In this document: one piece after another, positions 46,169 through 58,624 of the stretch
Layout: every line of letters begins with the position of its first letter
Position numbering within the stretch: position 1 is the first letter of the stretch
NCBI GenBank assembly: GCA_943846745.1
Contig: OX044360.1
Coordinates: forward strand, 2,046,001-2,110,000
DNA from: Opacimonas sp002292215
Lineage (GTDB): Bacteria > Pseudomonadota > Gammaproteobacteria > Enterobacterales > Alteromonadaceae
Direction: 5' to 3'
DNA: 64,000 nucleotides
Notes under the pieces: generated by a model
Told to the model about the DNA's origin: nothing
The model's input: only the letters and a program-made list of their open reading frames with translations
Databases searched by the model: none
Program-made: the position numbers and the translations under genes

Positions 46169-46606
46169 ATGACGGATATGCCAATACAAATAGTGTGTGC
46201 CCATTGTGGCACCAAAAATCGCTTACCCAGAGAAAAGCTCAATGATGAACCTCGGTGTGGTAAATGTCGTGAAATGGTTCTTTCCACGAGCCCTATCGAA
46301 GGTACGGATAATAATCTAAATCGCTATGTGACGGACAATGGCCTGCCGGTGGTTGTTGATTTTTGGGCACCTTGGTGTGGTCCTTGCAAACAATTTGCGC
46401 CGACTTTTGCTCAAGTCGCTGCTGAGATGTCGACTAAAGCGTGCTTTGTAAAATTAGACACAGAGCAACAGCAACATACGGCAAGCCGATATGCGATAAG
46501 GTCGATTCCGACATTAATGATCTTTCATCACGGTAAAGAAATTGCACGGATGTCTGGCGCGTTACCTAAACCACAGTTTATGCAGTGGTTAGCGCAACAT
46601 TTGTAA
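46169..46606 (+). CDS. trxC: Thioredoxin 2
   Basis: A 145-residue thioredoxin with N-terminal zinc site CxxC...CxxC (C10, C13, C30, C33) and active site WCGPC (69-73), the TrxC layout. Cis-Pro is in RSIPTLMIFHHG. The next gene starts 12 bp later, with AAGGA overlapping the trxC stop. Confidence 0.95.
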   Translation: MTDMPIQIVCAHCGTKNRLPREKLNDEPRCGKCREMVLSTSPIEGTDNNLNRYVTDNGLPVVVDFWAPWCGPCKQFAPTFAQVAAEMSTKACFVKLDTEQQQHTASRYAIRSIPTLMIFHHGKEIARMSGALPKPQFMQWLAQHL

Positions 46607-46618
46607 GGAAATGAACCG

Positions 46619-47620
46619 TTGAGTGAGAATCTAAAAGAGTTGATCTACACCCTGCCAAAAGCAGAATTACACGTGCATATTGAAGGGACATTAGAGCCAC
46701 AATTAATGTGGGATCTAGCACAAAAGCATGATGTGATTTTGCCGTTTGATAATGTGGCGTCAATAGCCGCGGCCTATGAGTTTGATAATTTACAAAGCTT
46801 TTTGGATTTGTATTACCAAGGGGCGAATGTACTGCTAGATGAAGACGATTTCTATCAATTAATGTGGGCATATCTCACTAAATGTGCAGAACAACACGTG
46901 GTGCATACCGAAATCATGTTTGATCCTCAAACTCATACTGAGCGGGGGATTGATTTTTCGGTATTTATGGTGGGGTTTGCACGTGCCATAGAGCAAGCTA
47001 AAGCACAGTTAGGGATCTCTGTTTATTTAATCATGTCGTTTTTGCGTCATCTGGATGAAGCGAGTGCTATCGACACGTTAGTTGCCGCCAAACCGTATTA
47101 TTCAATGATTAAAGCTGTTGGCTTAGATAGTTCTGAATTAGGCAATCCTCCGGAGAAATTTAAGAAAGTATTTGCTCAAGCTAAAGCCTTGGGTTTTAAG
47201 TTAGTGGCTCATGCTGGTGAGGAAGGTCCACCAGAATACATTTGGCAAGCATTGCAAATACTCAATGTTGATCGAATCGATCATGGTGTACGCAGCCAAG
47301 AAGATCCGGTGTTAATGGAATATCTTCGCGATAAGCAGATCCCATTAACTGTATGTCCATTAAGTAATGTCAAACTATGCGTGGTTGATGATTTGGTTGA
47401 ACATAATATTTTAGCGTTATCAGCGCAAGGTTTATTGGTGACGGTTAACTCAGATGATCCGTCTTATTTCGGTGGTTACATGAATGAAAATTTTATCGCA
47501 TTATTAGACAAATTAAACCTAACCCGTGCTGAGATTGTGCAATTAATTAGCAATAGCTTACAGGCGAGCTTTTTACCCGAAGCTGACAAACGAGAATGGA
47601 TCGAGAAGATCCAGGGTTAA
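46619..47620 (+). CDS. Adenine deaminase (type 2, adenosine-deaminase superfamily)
   Basis: Zinc enzyme likely converting adenine to hypoxanthine. The start LPKAELHVHIEGTLEPQ (zinc ligands H18, H20), VAHAGEEGPPEYIW, RIDHGVRS, and NSDDPSYFGGY match the Pseudomonas enzyme PA0148 type much better than true adenosine deaminases, which have HLDGN-like N-termini. The start is TTG 46619 behind AAGGAA. Many databases would call it adenosine deaminase; I favour adenine. Confidence 0.82.
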   Translation: MSENLKELIYTLPKAELHVHIEGTLEPQLMWDLAQKHDVILPFDNVASIAAAYEFDNLQSFLDLYYQGANVLLDEDDFYQLMWAYLTKCAEQHVVHTEIMFDPQTHTERGIDFSVFMVGFARAIEQAKAQLGISVYLIMSFLRHLDEASAIDTLVAAKPYYSMIKAVGLDSSELGNPPEKFKKVFAQAKALGFKLVAHAGEEGPPEYIWQALQILNVDRIDHGVRSQEDPVLMEYLRDKQIPLTVCPLSNVKLCVVDDLVEHNILALSAQGLLVTVNSDDPSYFGGYMNENFIALLDKLNLTRAEIVQLISNSLQASFLPEADKREWIEKIQG

Positions 47621-47695
47621 TATATGCGATGAAGAATACACCTTGAGGATATAGCCAAGTTTCCCTACAATAGCGCTCAATTAATTTATTCAAGG

Positions 47696-47704
47696 TTATC
47701 CACA
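47696..47704 (+). promoter_or_regulatory. Exact DnaA box at the start of the DUF3297 gene
   Basis: TTATCCACA ends on the A of the start codon (47704). It may be chance or may allow DnaA control of this gene. Confidence 0.35.
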
Positions 47705-47952
47705 TGAGTGACTCACAATCGTTACCGGCTTTGCCAGATCGTTTATCTACAAATCCTCGCAGCCCACATTATATTGAAGCGGTATTTCAAAGTGATATCG
47801 GTATTACGCTAAATGGCAGAGAGCATAACAATGTCGACGAATATTGTATCAGTGAAAACTGGATCAAAGTGCCATCACCCAAAGCGCTTGACCGTCGTGG
47901 CCAACCAATGTTGATTAAGCTTAAAGGGACGGTTGAAGCGTTTTATAAATAA
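47704..47952 (+). CDS. DUF3297-family protein
   Basis: An 82-residue acidic-basic mixed protein with family-like blocks ALPDRLSTNPRSPHY, NVDEYCISENWIKV, and ALDRRGQPMLIKLKGTVEAF. No function is known to me. An exact DnaA box spans the start. It is a probable single gene 83 bp after the adenine deaminase gene. Confidence 0.8.
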   Translation: MSDSQSLPALPDRLSTNPRSPHYIEAVFQSDIGITLNGREHNNVDEYCISENWIKVPSPKALDRRGQPMLIKLKGTVEAFYK

Positions 47953-47970
47953 ACACTGATACTTACTAAT

Positions 47971-48618
47971 ATGCATTCCTCCAAGAATCAACCGATTCAT
48001 ACTTATAGCGCACTAGAGGAAAAACTTAATGCGCTGAGTCATCTGATTGGCTGGATATTGGCTATTTTTGGCACTATTGCCTTAATATTAAAAAGCCAAA
48101 CCTGGGTTGAAAACCTGTCATCGCTGGTGTTTGGTAGCTCGATGATCCTATTGTTTGGTGCTTCTACGCTCTATCATTGGGTTGATGATATGCAGTGGAA
48201 AGCAATACTGAAACGAGCGGATCATATTGCAATTTATTTATTAATCGCCGGCTCGTATACGCCATTTCTGTTAGTCTCCTTGGATGGCTGGGTGTCTACT
48301 GCTAGTATCATTAGCATCTGGAGCATTGCGCTGTTGGGCGTGTTATTTAAAACACTTTTTCATAATCAATACCCCAAACTGGCTATCGGTACTTATGCTG
48401 TTATGGGCTGGTTAGCGTTAGTGATCATCGTCCCTATATATAATGCGTTGCCATTCATGGGCTTTGCTTTGCTGTTTTTAGGCGGCTTGTCTTACAGTCT
48501 GGGCATCCCTTTTTATATGGCCAAACAAAAGCAATTTACGCATGCGATATGGCATGTCTTTGTTTTATTAGGCGCGGGATGTCATTTTTATGCTATTTAT
48601 GGGTATGTCATTACGTAA
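47971..48618 (+). CDS. Hemolysin-III/PAQR-family membrane protein (TrhA-like)
   Basis: A 215-residue protein with seven hydrophobic helices. PAQR hallmarks are visible: an early Glu/Asn-rich helix start (EEKLNALSHLIGWIL), GASTLYHWVDD, KRADHIAIYLLIAGSYTPF, and a C-terminal HAIWHVFVLLGAGCHF with the metal-binding histidines. The family acts in membrane homeostasis in bacteria; hemolysis is not implied. Confidence 0.88.
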   Translation: MHSSKNQPIHTYSALEEKLNALSHLIGWILAIFGTIALILKSQTWVENLSSLVFGSSMILLFGASTLYHWVDDMQWKAILKRADHIAIYLLIAGSYTPFLLVSLDGWVSTASIISIWSIALLGVLFKTLFHNQYPKLAIGTYAVMGWLALVIIVPIYNALPFMGFALLFLGGLSYSLGIPFYMAKQKQFTHAIWHVFVLLGAGCHFYAIYGYVIT

Positions 48619-48636
48619 TTAATTTGGAGCAAATCG

Positions 48637-49147
48637 ATGGCTGTCAGCACGATCAAAATGATAAGTCTATTTGCTGCGATATGGTTTACATCGATTGGGT
48701 ATGCATCTGTCCTTGTTGACGATAACAACACTTCTGCGCCTCATACATCCCATTCATCCTCGCAGTCTGTCACGGGGATCACACTCCAAAAAATTACAGC
48801 ACAAGTTGATTTGCGTATCTAGCGAGTGTCCAACAAGACTTAATCAGTGTCTATCATAACAAAAAAAACATCGCGTTGATTTATATGTCAATTACACACT
48901 GATGTTGCAAAAGTACTATTGACCAAACACGCTTTTAATCAGTTTGAGTACAAGTTTCAAGATGTTCAAACTTCTCAACAACTCATGTCTAGTTTCATTC
49001 TGAGTATGGACTGGATTTTGGTAGCGCGGATAAATGAATAAAAACGAAATGTTACATAACACCAAAGGCCATGACCTAATTGGTGATAGTCCACCCGTTA
49101 GCGGTAATTGGGTTCGCGGTTACAACGTGAACGCTATCACTCACTAG
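48637..49147 (+). pseudogene. Decayed secreted-protein gene
   Basis: ATG 48637 begins a signal peptide (TIKMISLFAAIWFTSIGYAS) and a short mature part, ending TAG at 48820-48822. Downstream the protein-like text continues in other frames: frame of 48822 gives ASVQQDLISVYHNKKNIALI; then the first frame again gives VAKVLLTKHAFNQFEYKF; then a frame with GLDFGSADK, and from 49034 NTKGHDLIGDSPPVSGNW. At least three frame changes are needed (one near an A8 run at 48861). The intact family is not recognised. A functional 61-residue peptide cannot be excluded. Confidence 0.55.
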
Positions 49148-49287
49148 GTACTGGTTAATTAAACAACAGATGGTTTGCTTAAGTAAGCTCATGGAGAGCT
49201 GATTAGTGCGTAAAACAAACTAAACGGGTAATATTTCAACTAAAAAGAATAAATATCACTTTATTTCAATTTTATTACTATACTGTG

Positions 49288-49315
49288 TTGACGCGCAGAA
49301 TTAAGTCTGTAGAAT
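49288..49315 (+). promoter_or_regulatory. rRNA operon promoter P1
   Basis: TTGACG at 49288-49293, 16 bp, TAGAAT at 49310-49315, followed by a GC-rich discriminator (GCGCTCC). AT-rich upstream DNA may act as an UP element. Confidence 0.75.
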
Positions 49316-49427
49316 GCGCTCCTCGCTTGAGGGAACAGCAGCTAGTTGGCAACAACGAAGCCAGAGCCATCAAGTGTTTGAAGATGTTTTAGTTGAGTGA
49401 TTTATTAATAAAACTTCAAATAAAACG

Positions 49428-49455
49428 TTGACAACCAGATTCAAAAGCGTATTAT
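49428..49455 (+). promoter_or_regulatory. rRNA operon promoter P2
   Basis: TTGACA at 49428-49433, 16 bp, TATTAT at 49450-49455, with a GC-rich stretch downstream, as in stable-RNA promoters. Confidence 0.8.
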
Positions 49456-49515
49456 ACGCATCCCGGTTGAGAGGGACATAACGAACCACTCAGCAGGTAG
49501 CGACGAAGTCGCAAC

Positions 49516-49527
49516 GCTCTTTAACAA
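49516..49527 (+). promoter_or_regulatory. boxA antitermination site (leader)
   Basis: GCTCTTTAACAA, the classic rrn boxA, about 75 bp before 16S. A second copy (GTTCTTTAACAA) is in the 16S-23S spacer at 51282-51293. Confidence 0.9.
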
Positions 49528-49532
49528 TTTAT

Positions 49533-49556
49533 AACAAGACAATTTGTGTGGGCACT
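49533..49556 (+). other. 16S processing stem, 5' arm
   Basis: Starts AACAAGACAATTTGTGTG; pairs with 51166-51189 downstream of 16S (AGTGTCTACACAAATTGT and on). It is the expected RNase III stem. Confidence 0.85.
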
Positions 49557-49603
49557 CATTAAGAGTGTCAACAAAGACAATTCATAATTCGATACAAAAA
49601 TTT

Positions 49604-51135
<1,532 letters not shown>

Positions 51136-51165
51136 CTATAAAGTCGACTGAGACGTTTTTAATGT

Positions 51166-51189
51166 AGTGTCTACACAAATTGTTTTGTT
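51166..51189 (+). other. 16S processing stem, 3' arm
   Basis: Complementary to 49533-49556 with a few mismatches; part of the pre-16S RNase III stem. Confidence 0.85.
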
Positions 51190-51281
51190 ATTAATTATTA
51201 AAGTGTGAGCGCTTTAATCTTTGTTGATGTTGAAAATACGTCAGTAAAGATTAGAGCTTGCTCTAAGGTGCAATGCACCCT

Positions 51282-51293
51282 GTTCTTTAACAA
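51282..51293 (+). promoter_or_regulatory. boxA antitermination site (16S-23S spacer)
   Basis: GTTCTTTAACAA followed by TTTGGAAAGCTGA. The spacer (51136-51624, 489 bp) shows no tRNA: no cloverleaf arm or T-loop pattern was found. Confidence 0.85.
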
Positions 51294-51624
51294 TTTGGAA
51301 AGCTGATAAAAGTAATCAATATTTAAATGAAAGAGTAACTGAAAAAAAGAAAGTCGATAGCGATATCGAAAGATGTTTTTTCAAGTAGCTACTTTATCTG
51401 ACAAATACGTGCACGCATTGAGCATGAACGGTCGCAACTAAGCGTACTGTGAGTCCTCCTTGCGCAAGAATGACGCTTAAATGCGCGTTATTTTGCACAC
51501 ATGATTAGCAAATATTGTCATTCATACAACAGCCATTGATTTGGCAACCGAAAACTGAAGCTAATAAGTCCTGGGTACTTTCATGTGTACATACAGGCAT
51601 GCAAAAGGCGGTTTAGGGTTGTAT

Positions 51625-54509
<2,885 letters not shown>

Positions 54510-54720
54510 ACAACACCTAAGCTGCTTGTCTGCTGGTTAACGTAAGTTATTTGGTGGTGAGTAAGTATAGGGTTATATGAGAATAGACGATATAACCAAT
54601 CATGATGAATTAGAAAGAGTAGCGCTCTTCGTTTAAATATACTTTTATTAGATTTTTCCAGATATGTTAAAGACAACTATTTTAGTAGTTAGTGATGTTA
54701 ATCATTAATGAAGCAGTTTT
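54510..54720 (+). other. 23S-5S spacer without tRNA
   Basis: A 211-bp AT-rich spacer; no tRNA or reading frame seen. Only processing-stem sequence at the left edge. Confidence 0.7.
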
Positions 54721-54840
54721 TGCTTGGCGACAATAGCGATACGGTACCACCTGATCCCATTCCGAACTCAGAAGTGAAACGTATTAGCGGCGATGGTAGT
54801 GTGGGGTTTCCCCATGTGAGAGTAGCACATCGCCAAGCTC
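54721..54840 (+). rRNA. rrf: 5S ribosomal RNA
   Basis: 120 nt with the stem ends TGCTTGGCGA and TCGCCAAGC, and the family segments CCGAACTCAGAAGTGAAACG and GGCGATGGTAGTG. Followed directly by a terminator. Confidence 0.96.
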
Positions 54841-54850
54841 CTATTCGAAG

Positions 54851-54880
54851 AAAGGCTTACCTCAGGGTAAGCCTTTTTTT
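54851..54880 (+). terminator. rRNA operon terminator, copy 1
   Basis: AAAGGCTTACC-TCAG-GGTAAGCCTTT plus a T-run. Confidence 0.92.
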
Positions 54881-54983
54881 ATGCTTGAAATAAAGCATGA
54901 GGTTAACAGTGGCGATGGTAGTGTGGGGGTTGCCTAGGTGAGAGTAGTCATTGCCCTTGCCGGGACGGAGCGCCTATTCGAAG

Positions 54984-55013
54984 AAAGGCTTACCTCAGGG
55001 TAAGCCTTTTTTT
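54984..55013 (+). terminator. rRNA operon terminator, copy 2
   Basis: Same hairpin as copy 1, one repeat unit (133 bp) downstream. Confidence 0.88.
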
Positions 55014-55116
55014 ATGCTTGAAATAAAGCATGAGGTTAACAGTGGCGATGGTAGTGCGGGGTTTGCCTAGGTGAGAGTAGTCATTGCCCTTGCCGGGACG
55101 GAGCGCCTATTCGAAG

Positions 55117-55146
55117 AAAGGCTTACCTCAGGGTAAGCCTTTTTTT
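55117..55146 (+). terminator. rRNA operon terminator, copy 3
   Basis: Same hairpin again, in the partial third unit. Confidence 0.88.
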
Positions 55147-55207
55147 ATGCTTGAAATAAGGTATGGCTGCATACCCAATAATAAACCTAGGAAATCCGAG
55201 GCCCTTT

Positions 55208-55255
55208 AAAAGGACACGGAAAAGTACACGAAAAAGGATATGTAAAAATACACGC
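55208..55255. repeat. Four degenerate 12-bp repeats
   Basis: AAAAGGACACGG, AAAAGTACACGA, AAAAGGATATGT, AAAAATACACGC in direct succession. The rest of 55166-55422 shows no gene, hairpin or promoter that I can support. Confidence 0.5.
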
Positions 55256-55422
55256 AACGGGTCATGAAGTTCTTAGGGAAATAAAAAGGTGTGCACTAAC
55301 AAAGTGTATCTATCTAAACAACAATAAACTAATAAATTTACAGACACATAATTACTTGGTTTTGTAAGGTAAGAACTTTCCACTTAGCACTATATTAACT
55401 CGATCCCCCATTTGCGTTAGGT

Positions 55423-55623
55423 TCACGTTGTGAATTCGTAAAATCTATAAATTACAGGATCTGTCGGGAACGCTGATGACAATGAGCCTTTGTAAGGGAC
55501 TAATTGCAGTTGTATTTTGGACTCATCAGGCAAATCAGATAACACACTAATAATATCAGCTTGTTTTAGCGTTAATGTCACCTGACCTAAAAGTGACAAA
55601 TTGATTTTTATTTGAAATAACAA
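55423..55623 (-). other. Possible small coding remnant
   Basis: A 66-codon open frame without a good start (only TTG) or clear ribosome site. Its text (LLGQVTLTLKQADIISVLSD and on) looks protein-like, so it may be a gene fragment. Upstream, at 55633-55659, is a hairpin (TATGCCA...TGGCATA) lacking a T-run. Not assigned to a family. Confidence 0.25.
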
Positions 55624-55731
55624 AGCTGTATATATGCCAACTTGTATTAAGCTGGCATAAAAAGTGGGAACTTAAGATGTAGTTGAACTATAAAAGGAAA
55701 GTACTAATAGTAGGGAATACGCTATTCTCCT

Positions 55732-56763
55732 CTATGAGAGAACATTACTCCCAATACCTTTAAATAAACGACCAAGTATGTCAGCGCCAGTTATTATCCT
55801 CTGTTCAGTATCAGTCCAGACAAGTAATACATCAGAGTGCAATACATCATTAGACTGAAGTTCAATGGTATGAGCGAGCCTAAGCTTCTCTACAGCTTGA
55901 CTCAATGAGCATGTAAGATCATCAATCACTAAAGGACGATGGCAAAATTGGTATGGATCAAGACCGTCTGTGTGTGTGACGGTTGCGCGAACAAATCCAT
56001 CCACATCCATGACTAATAATGGTTCTTTGGCCTCACTGGCTAGTATGACCCATTTATGCCCAGATTTATTAACCGCATTAACAAAATCTGCAAACTCAGG
56101 ATCTTGTTGATTAGGTAACAAAGGTAAATCTAATTTAGTTGCTAGGCGAACAACACTTTGAGGATCTAACACTTCACCTTCATCGCAGACTGTCGATTTA
56201 TCCATTTCAAAAAAGTTAAGTGCGCCCATACCTTGAACATGATCCATATCGGCTTCTTCAGCTTCCATATGGGTACCAATCAAGGCAGACAATTCTTGTT
56301 CACGAAAATAAGAAATCCCTTCACGACCTAACCAACCATCAAGTATTAGAGCGGTTAATTTGGCTACGGGAAATAACAATATTTGGTACAGTTTAATAAC
56401 AGGTGTTAGGACAGACGCAACACGTAGCGCATTTCTTGAAAAATAGGCTTGAGGGAATATTTCACCTAAAAATGTGATAGCAATGGCCGAAAACAAAAAA
56501 GAATACACACCTGCTAATACCGAATCAGATAATAAGGTCAGCAGTACGTTGATTGACACATTACCCCATAGAATAGTGGATAATAAAAAGTTGGAATCCT
56601 TACGCATATCAAGGATGACTTTCGCATTCGGATTACCTTGCTTAGCTTCGACTTCTAACTGTAAACGGCTTAAACTAAAATAAGCGATGTTCAATCCAGA
56701 AAAAATTGCAGATTGAGTAATACATAAAGCAATGGCGAACCAAATAAATAACTCATTTGTCAT
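55732..56763 (-). CDS. CNNM/DUF21-domain membrane protein (CorC-like)
   Basis: A 343-residue protein. The CNNM transmembrane domain covers about 1-150 (SGLNIAYFSLSRLQLEVEAK, then LLSTILWGNVSINVLLTLL and GEIFPQAYFSRNAL). A cytosolic part follows, where two CBS-like segments may lie (about 190-330), though weakly conserved. The C-terminal CorC_HlyC domain is not seen. Family members are linked to magnesium or cation efflux. CorA lies 2 kb away on the same strand but is not in the same operon. Confidence 0.8.
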   Translation of the reverse strand: MTNELFIWFAIALCITQSAIFSGLNIAYFSLSRLQLEVEAKQGNPNAKVILDMRKDSNFLLSTILWGNVSINVLLTLLSDSVLAGVYSFLFSAIAITFLGEIFPQAYFSRNALRVASVLTPVIKLYQILLFPVAKLTALILDGWLGREGISYFREQELSALIGTHMEAEEADMDHVQGMGALNFFEMDKSTVCDEGEVLDPQSVVRLATKLDLPLLPNQQDPEFADFVNAVNKSGHKWVILASEAKEPLLVMDVDGFVRATVTHTDGLDPYQFCHRPLVIDDLTCSLSQAVEKLRLAHTIELQSNDVLHSDVLLVWTDTEQRIITGADILGRLFKGIGSNVLS

Positions 56764-56920
56764 AGTTTTTCCTAAAATATAAAGTATGGGATTGATATAT
56801 CTACAGTAAGATATATAGAAGATGGCATTTTAGCTATTTTTGCAAATATAGATATTTATAATTTGTCCTGTGGATATAATAATTACTAATGTTAAATAAA
56901 ATTTTACTAATGGAATAACA

Positions 56921-57712
56921 ATGAATCAAGCACAGCCATGGTGGGGCACATTTAAATTTGATATGACAGAAACCAAATGCTGGCGCGTAGGGCAGCGTAC
57001 TATTGCGATTAAACGCGATATGCATGAATGGAGTATCTGGAATAAAGAAACACCGAAAGAAGAAACTAAATTAATCACCGTTACCCCCAAAGGTATTCAC
57101 GAAACATTTAAAGATAGCGATCTTAAGCGTTACATGACTAATCAAACGTCGAATGTGTTAGTGATTGAACCGTCTTTAGCGGATCGTTCTATGACAGTGC
57201 GTCCAGCTAAACCTTTTGTCATTATGCCCGAACAAGAAGTACAAGTGTATATCAGTACCCCATTGTGGATGACCGTGATGCTTCCTGATACTCAGATACC
57301 TATTGCAGATATGCCTTTTTGGCGTCCATCAGATTCATGGTTTGGTCCATCAACCATGCATGGAGATATTTGTTATTCAAAAAATACTGATGCAAAAACG
57401 GATCGAAATAAACTAGAGACTCGATCACATCGCGCTAACTCTATCATTACTATCAAAAATGCGCATGATGAGCCATTAACCGTTGAACGTATGAGTTTAC
57501 CAGTCCCTGCACTTAAGTTGTATGTTGATGATTCTGGAATGTTTTGGACTGATCAGGTGTCAATATTACAAGAAGTTGAGCACAACAAGCCTATTTCACA
57601 TGTGCGTCATTCACCGCCAAAGGTAAAATCCCATATAGTTCGCGTATCAGAATCTCGTGAGCTGAGTTCAAAAACATCGTTTTTATCAACACTAATAAGT
57701 CTCATTGATTAG
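56921..57712 (+). CDS. DUF432-family protein
   Basis: A 263-residue soluble protein, no signal peptide or membrane helix. It has Trp-rich beginning (QPWWGTFKFD; CWRVGQRTIAIKR) and motifs PFVIMPEQEVQVYIS, WRPSDSWFGPSTMHGDICYS. I recognise it as DUF432-type, commonly next to an mscS gene. The stop is 29 bp before the MscS start. Function unknown; a regulator or partner of the channel is only a guess from context. Confidence 0.7.
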   Translation: MNQAQPWWGTFKFDMTETKCWRVGQRTIAIKRDMHEWSIWNKETPKEETKLITVTPKGIHETFKDSDLKRYMTNQTSNVLVIEPSLADRSMTVRPAKPFVIMPEQEVQVYISTPLWMTVMLPDTQIPIADMPFWRPSDSWFGPSTMHGDICYSKNTDAKTDRNKLETRSHRANSIITIKNAHDEPLTVERMSLPVPALKLYVDDSGMFWTDQVSILQEVEHNKPISHVRHSPPKVKSHIVRVSESRELSSKTSFLSTLISLID

Positions 57713-57743
57713 TGACCTGTTAACCTCAATTATATGGAGATAC

Positions 57744-58610
57744 ATGCACATGCTGGAAAAATTCGATCTAAATAGTGTACTCGAAGCGATCCATTTTATA
57801 GCGATTACCAAGGCGACGATTATCTTGCTCGTGGGATTTTTCGTCGCCAAATTTTTGAGTAATTTAGTCACTCGATTTAATTTTGCCAATATGACTATTC
57901 ATGGTCAAATATTACTAAAACGCGCTATCTTTTATGGGATCATGATTTTGATGAGCATGTCTGCATTGCGCGAACTGGGCTTTGATTTGAGCGTGATCTT
58001 GGGGGCTGCAGGGATCTTGAGTGTCGCGATTGGTTTTGCGTCACAGACTTCGGCTTCTAATCTCATTAGTGGTTTGTTTTTAATGATGGAACGCCCCTTC
58101 TCTATAGGAGATGTCATCCGTGTCGAGCAAACTACGGGAGAAGTCATCTCGATCGATTTATTGTCAGTAAAAATTCGCACGTTCGATAATTTATATGTGC
58201 GAGTGCCAAACGAGTCGATGATTAAAACCCAAGTGACGACGCTTACTCGTTTTCCTATTCGTCGTGCGGATCTAATATTAGGGATAGCTTATAAGGAGGA
58301 TATTGAACAAGTAAAAGCATTATTAGCACTCCTAGCAGACAATAATCCTTTATGTCTTAGTGAGCCAGCACCGTTATTTATTCTTAAGGGATTTGGTACG
58401 TCGTCAGTTGATATTCAATTTTCAGTCTGGGCAAAAAAAGAAAACTTCTTAGTAGTAAAGAATGAGATGTATCAGCAAATTAAAGAGGCATTTGATAATA
58501 ATGGAATAGAAATTCCATTCCCACACCTTAGTTTGTATTCAGGAGAGGCTAGCAAATCCATTGCATTTACGCTCACTGACAACAATGGCGTAATTAAGCT
58601 GAAGAAATAA
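57744..58610 (+). CDS. MscS-family mechanosensitive channel
   Basis: Ion channel that opens under membrane tension. From ATG 57744 it has 288 residues (GGAGA just upstream; ATG 57750 also possible). N-terminal helices, then the pore helix block ILGAAGILSVAIGFASQTSA and NLISGLFLMMERPFSIGD, typical of MscS TM3/beta domain. VRVPNESMIKTQVTTLTRFP fits the beta domain. It ends 14 bp before convergent corA. Paired with the DUF432 gene. Confidence 0.9.
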   Translation: MHMLEKFDLNSVLEAIHFIAITKATIILLVGFFVAKFLSNLVTRFNFANMTIHGQILLKRAIFYGIMILMSMSALRELGFDLSVILGAAGILSVAIGFASQTSASNLISGLFLMMERPFSIGDVIRVEQTTGEVISIDLLSVKIRTFDNLYVRVPNESMIKTQVTTLTRFPIRRADLILGIAYKEDIEQVKALLALLADNNPLCLSEPAPLFILKGFGTSSVDIQFSVWAKKENFLVVKNEMYQQIKEAFDNNGIEIPFPHLSLYSGEASKSIAFTLTDNNGVIKLKK

Positions 58611-58624
58611 AAACGTAATAGTCG

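Larger units (their letters stand above)
54841..55165 (+). repeat. 133-bp tandem repeat carrying 5S 3' fragments and rrn terminators
   Basis: Units begin with CTATTCGAAG at 54841, 54974 and 55107; the first two are nearly identical and 133 bp long, the third is partial. Each unit has the terminator hairpin, then ATGCTTGAAATAAAGCATG, then (units 1-2) a 5S-like block from GGCGATGGTAGTG (54911 and 55044) to GAGAGTAGTCATTGCC that matches the 3' half of 5S. Probably arose by unequal recombination at the 5S end and then decay of the 5S part. Confidence 0.85.

Noticed and set aside
55633..55659. Hairpin TATGCCA...TGGCATA
   Set aside because: No T-run on either side, so not a terminator; no role proposed.
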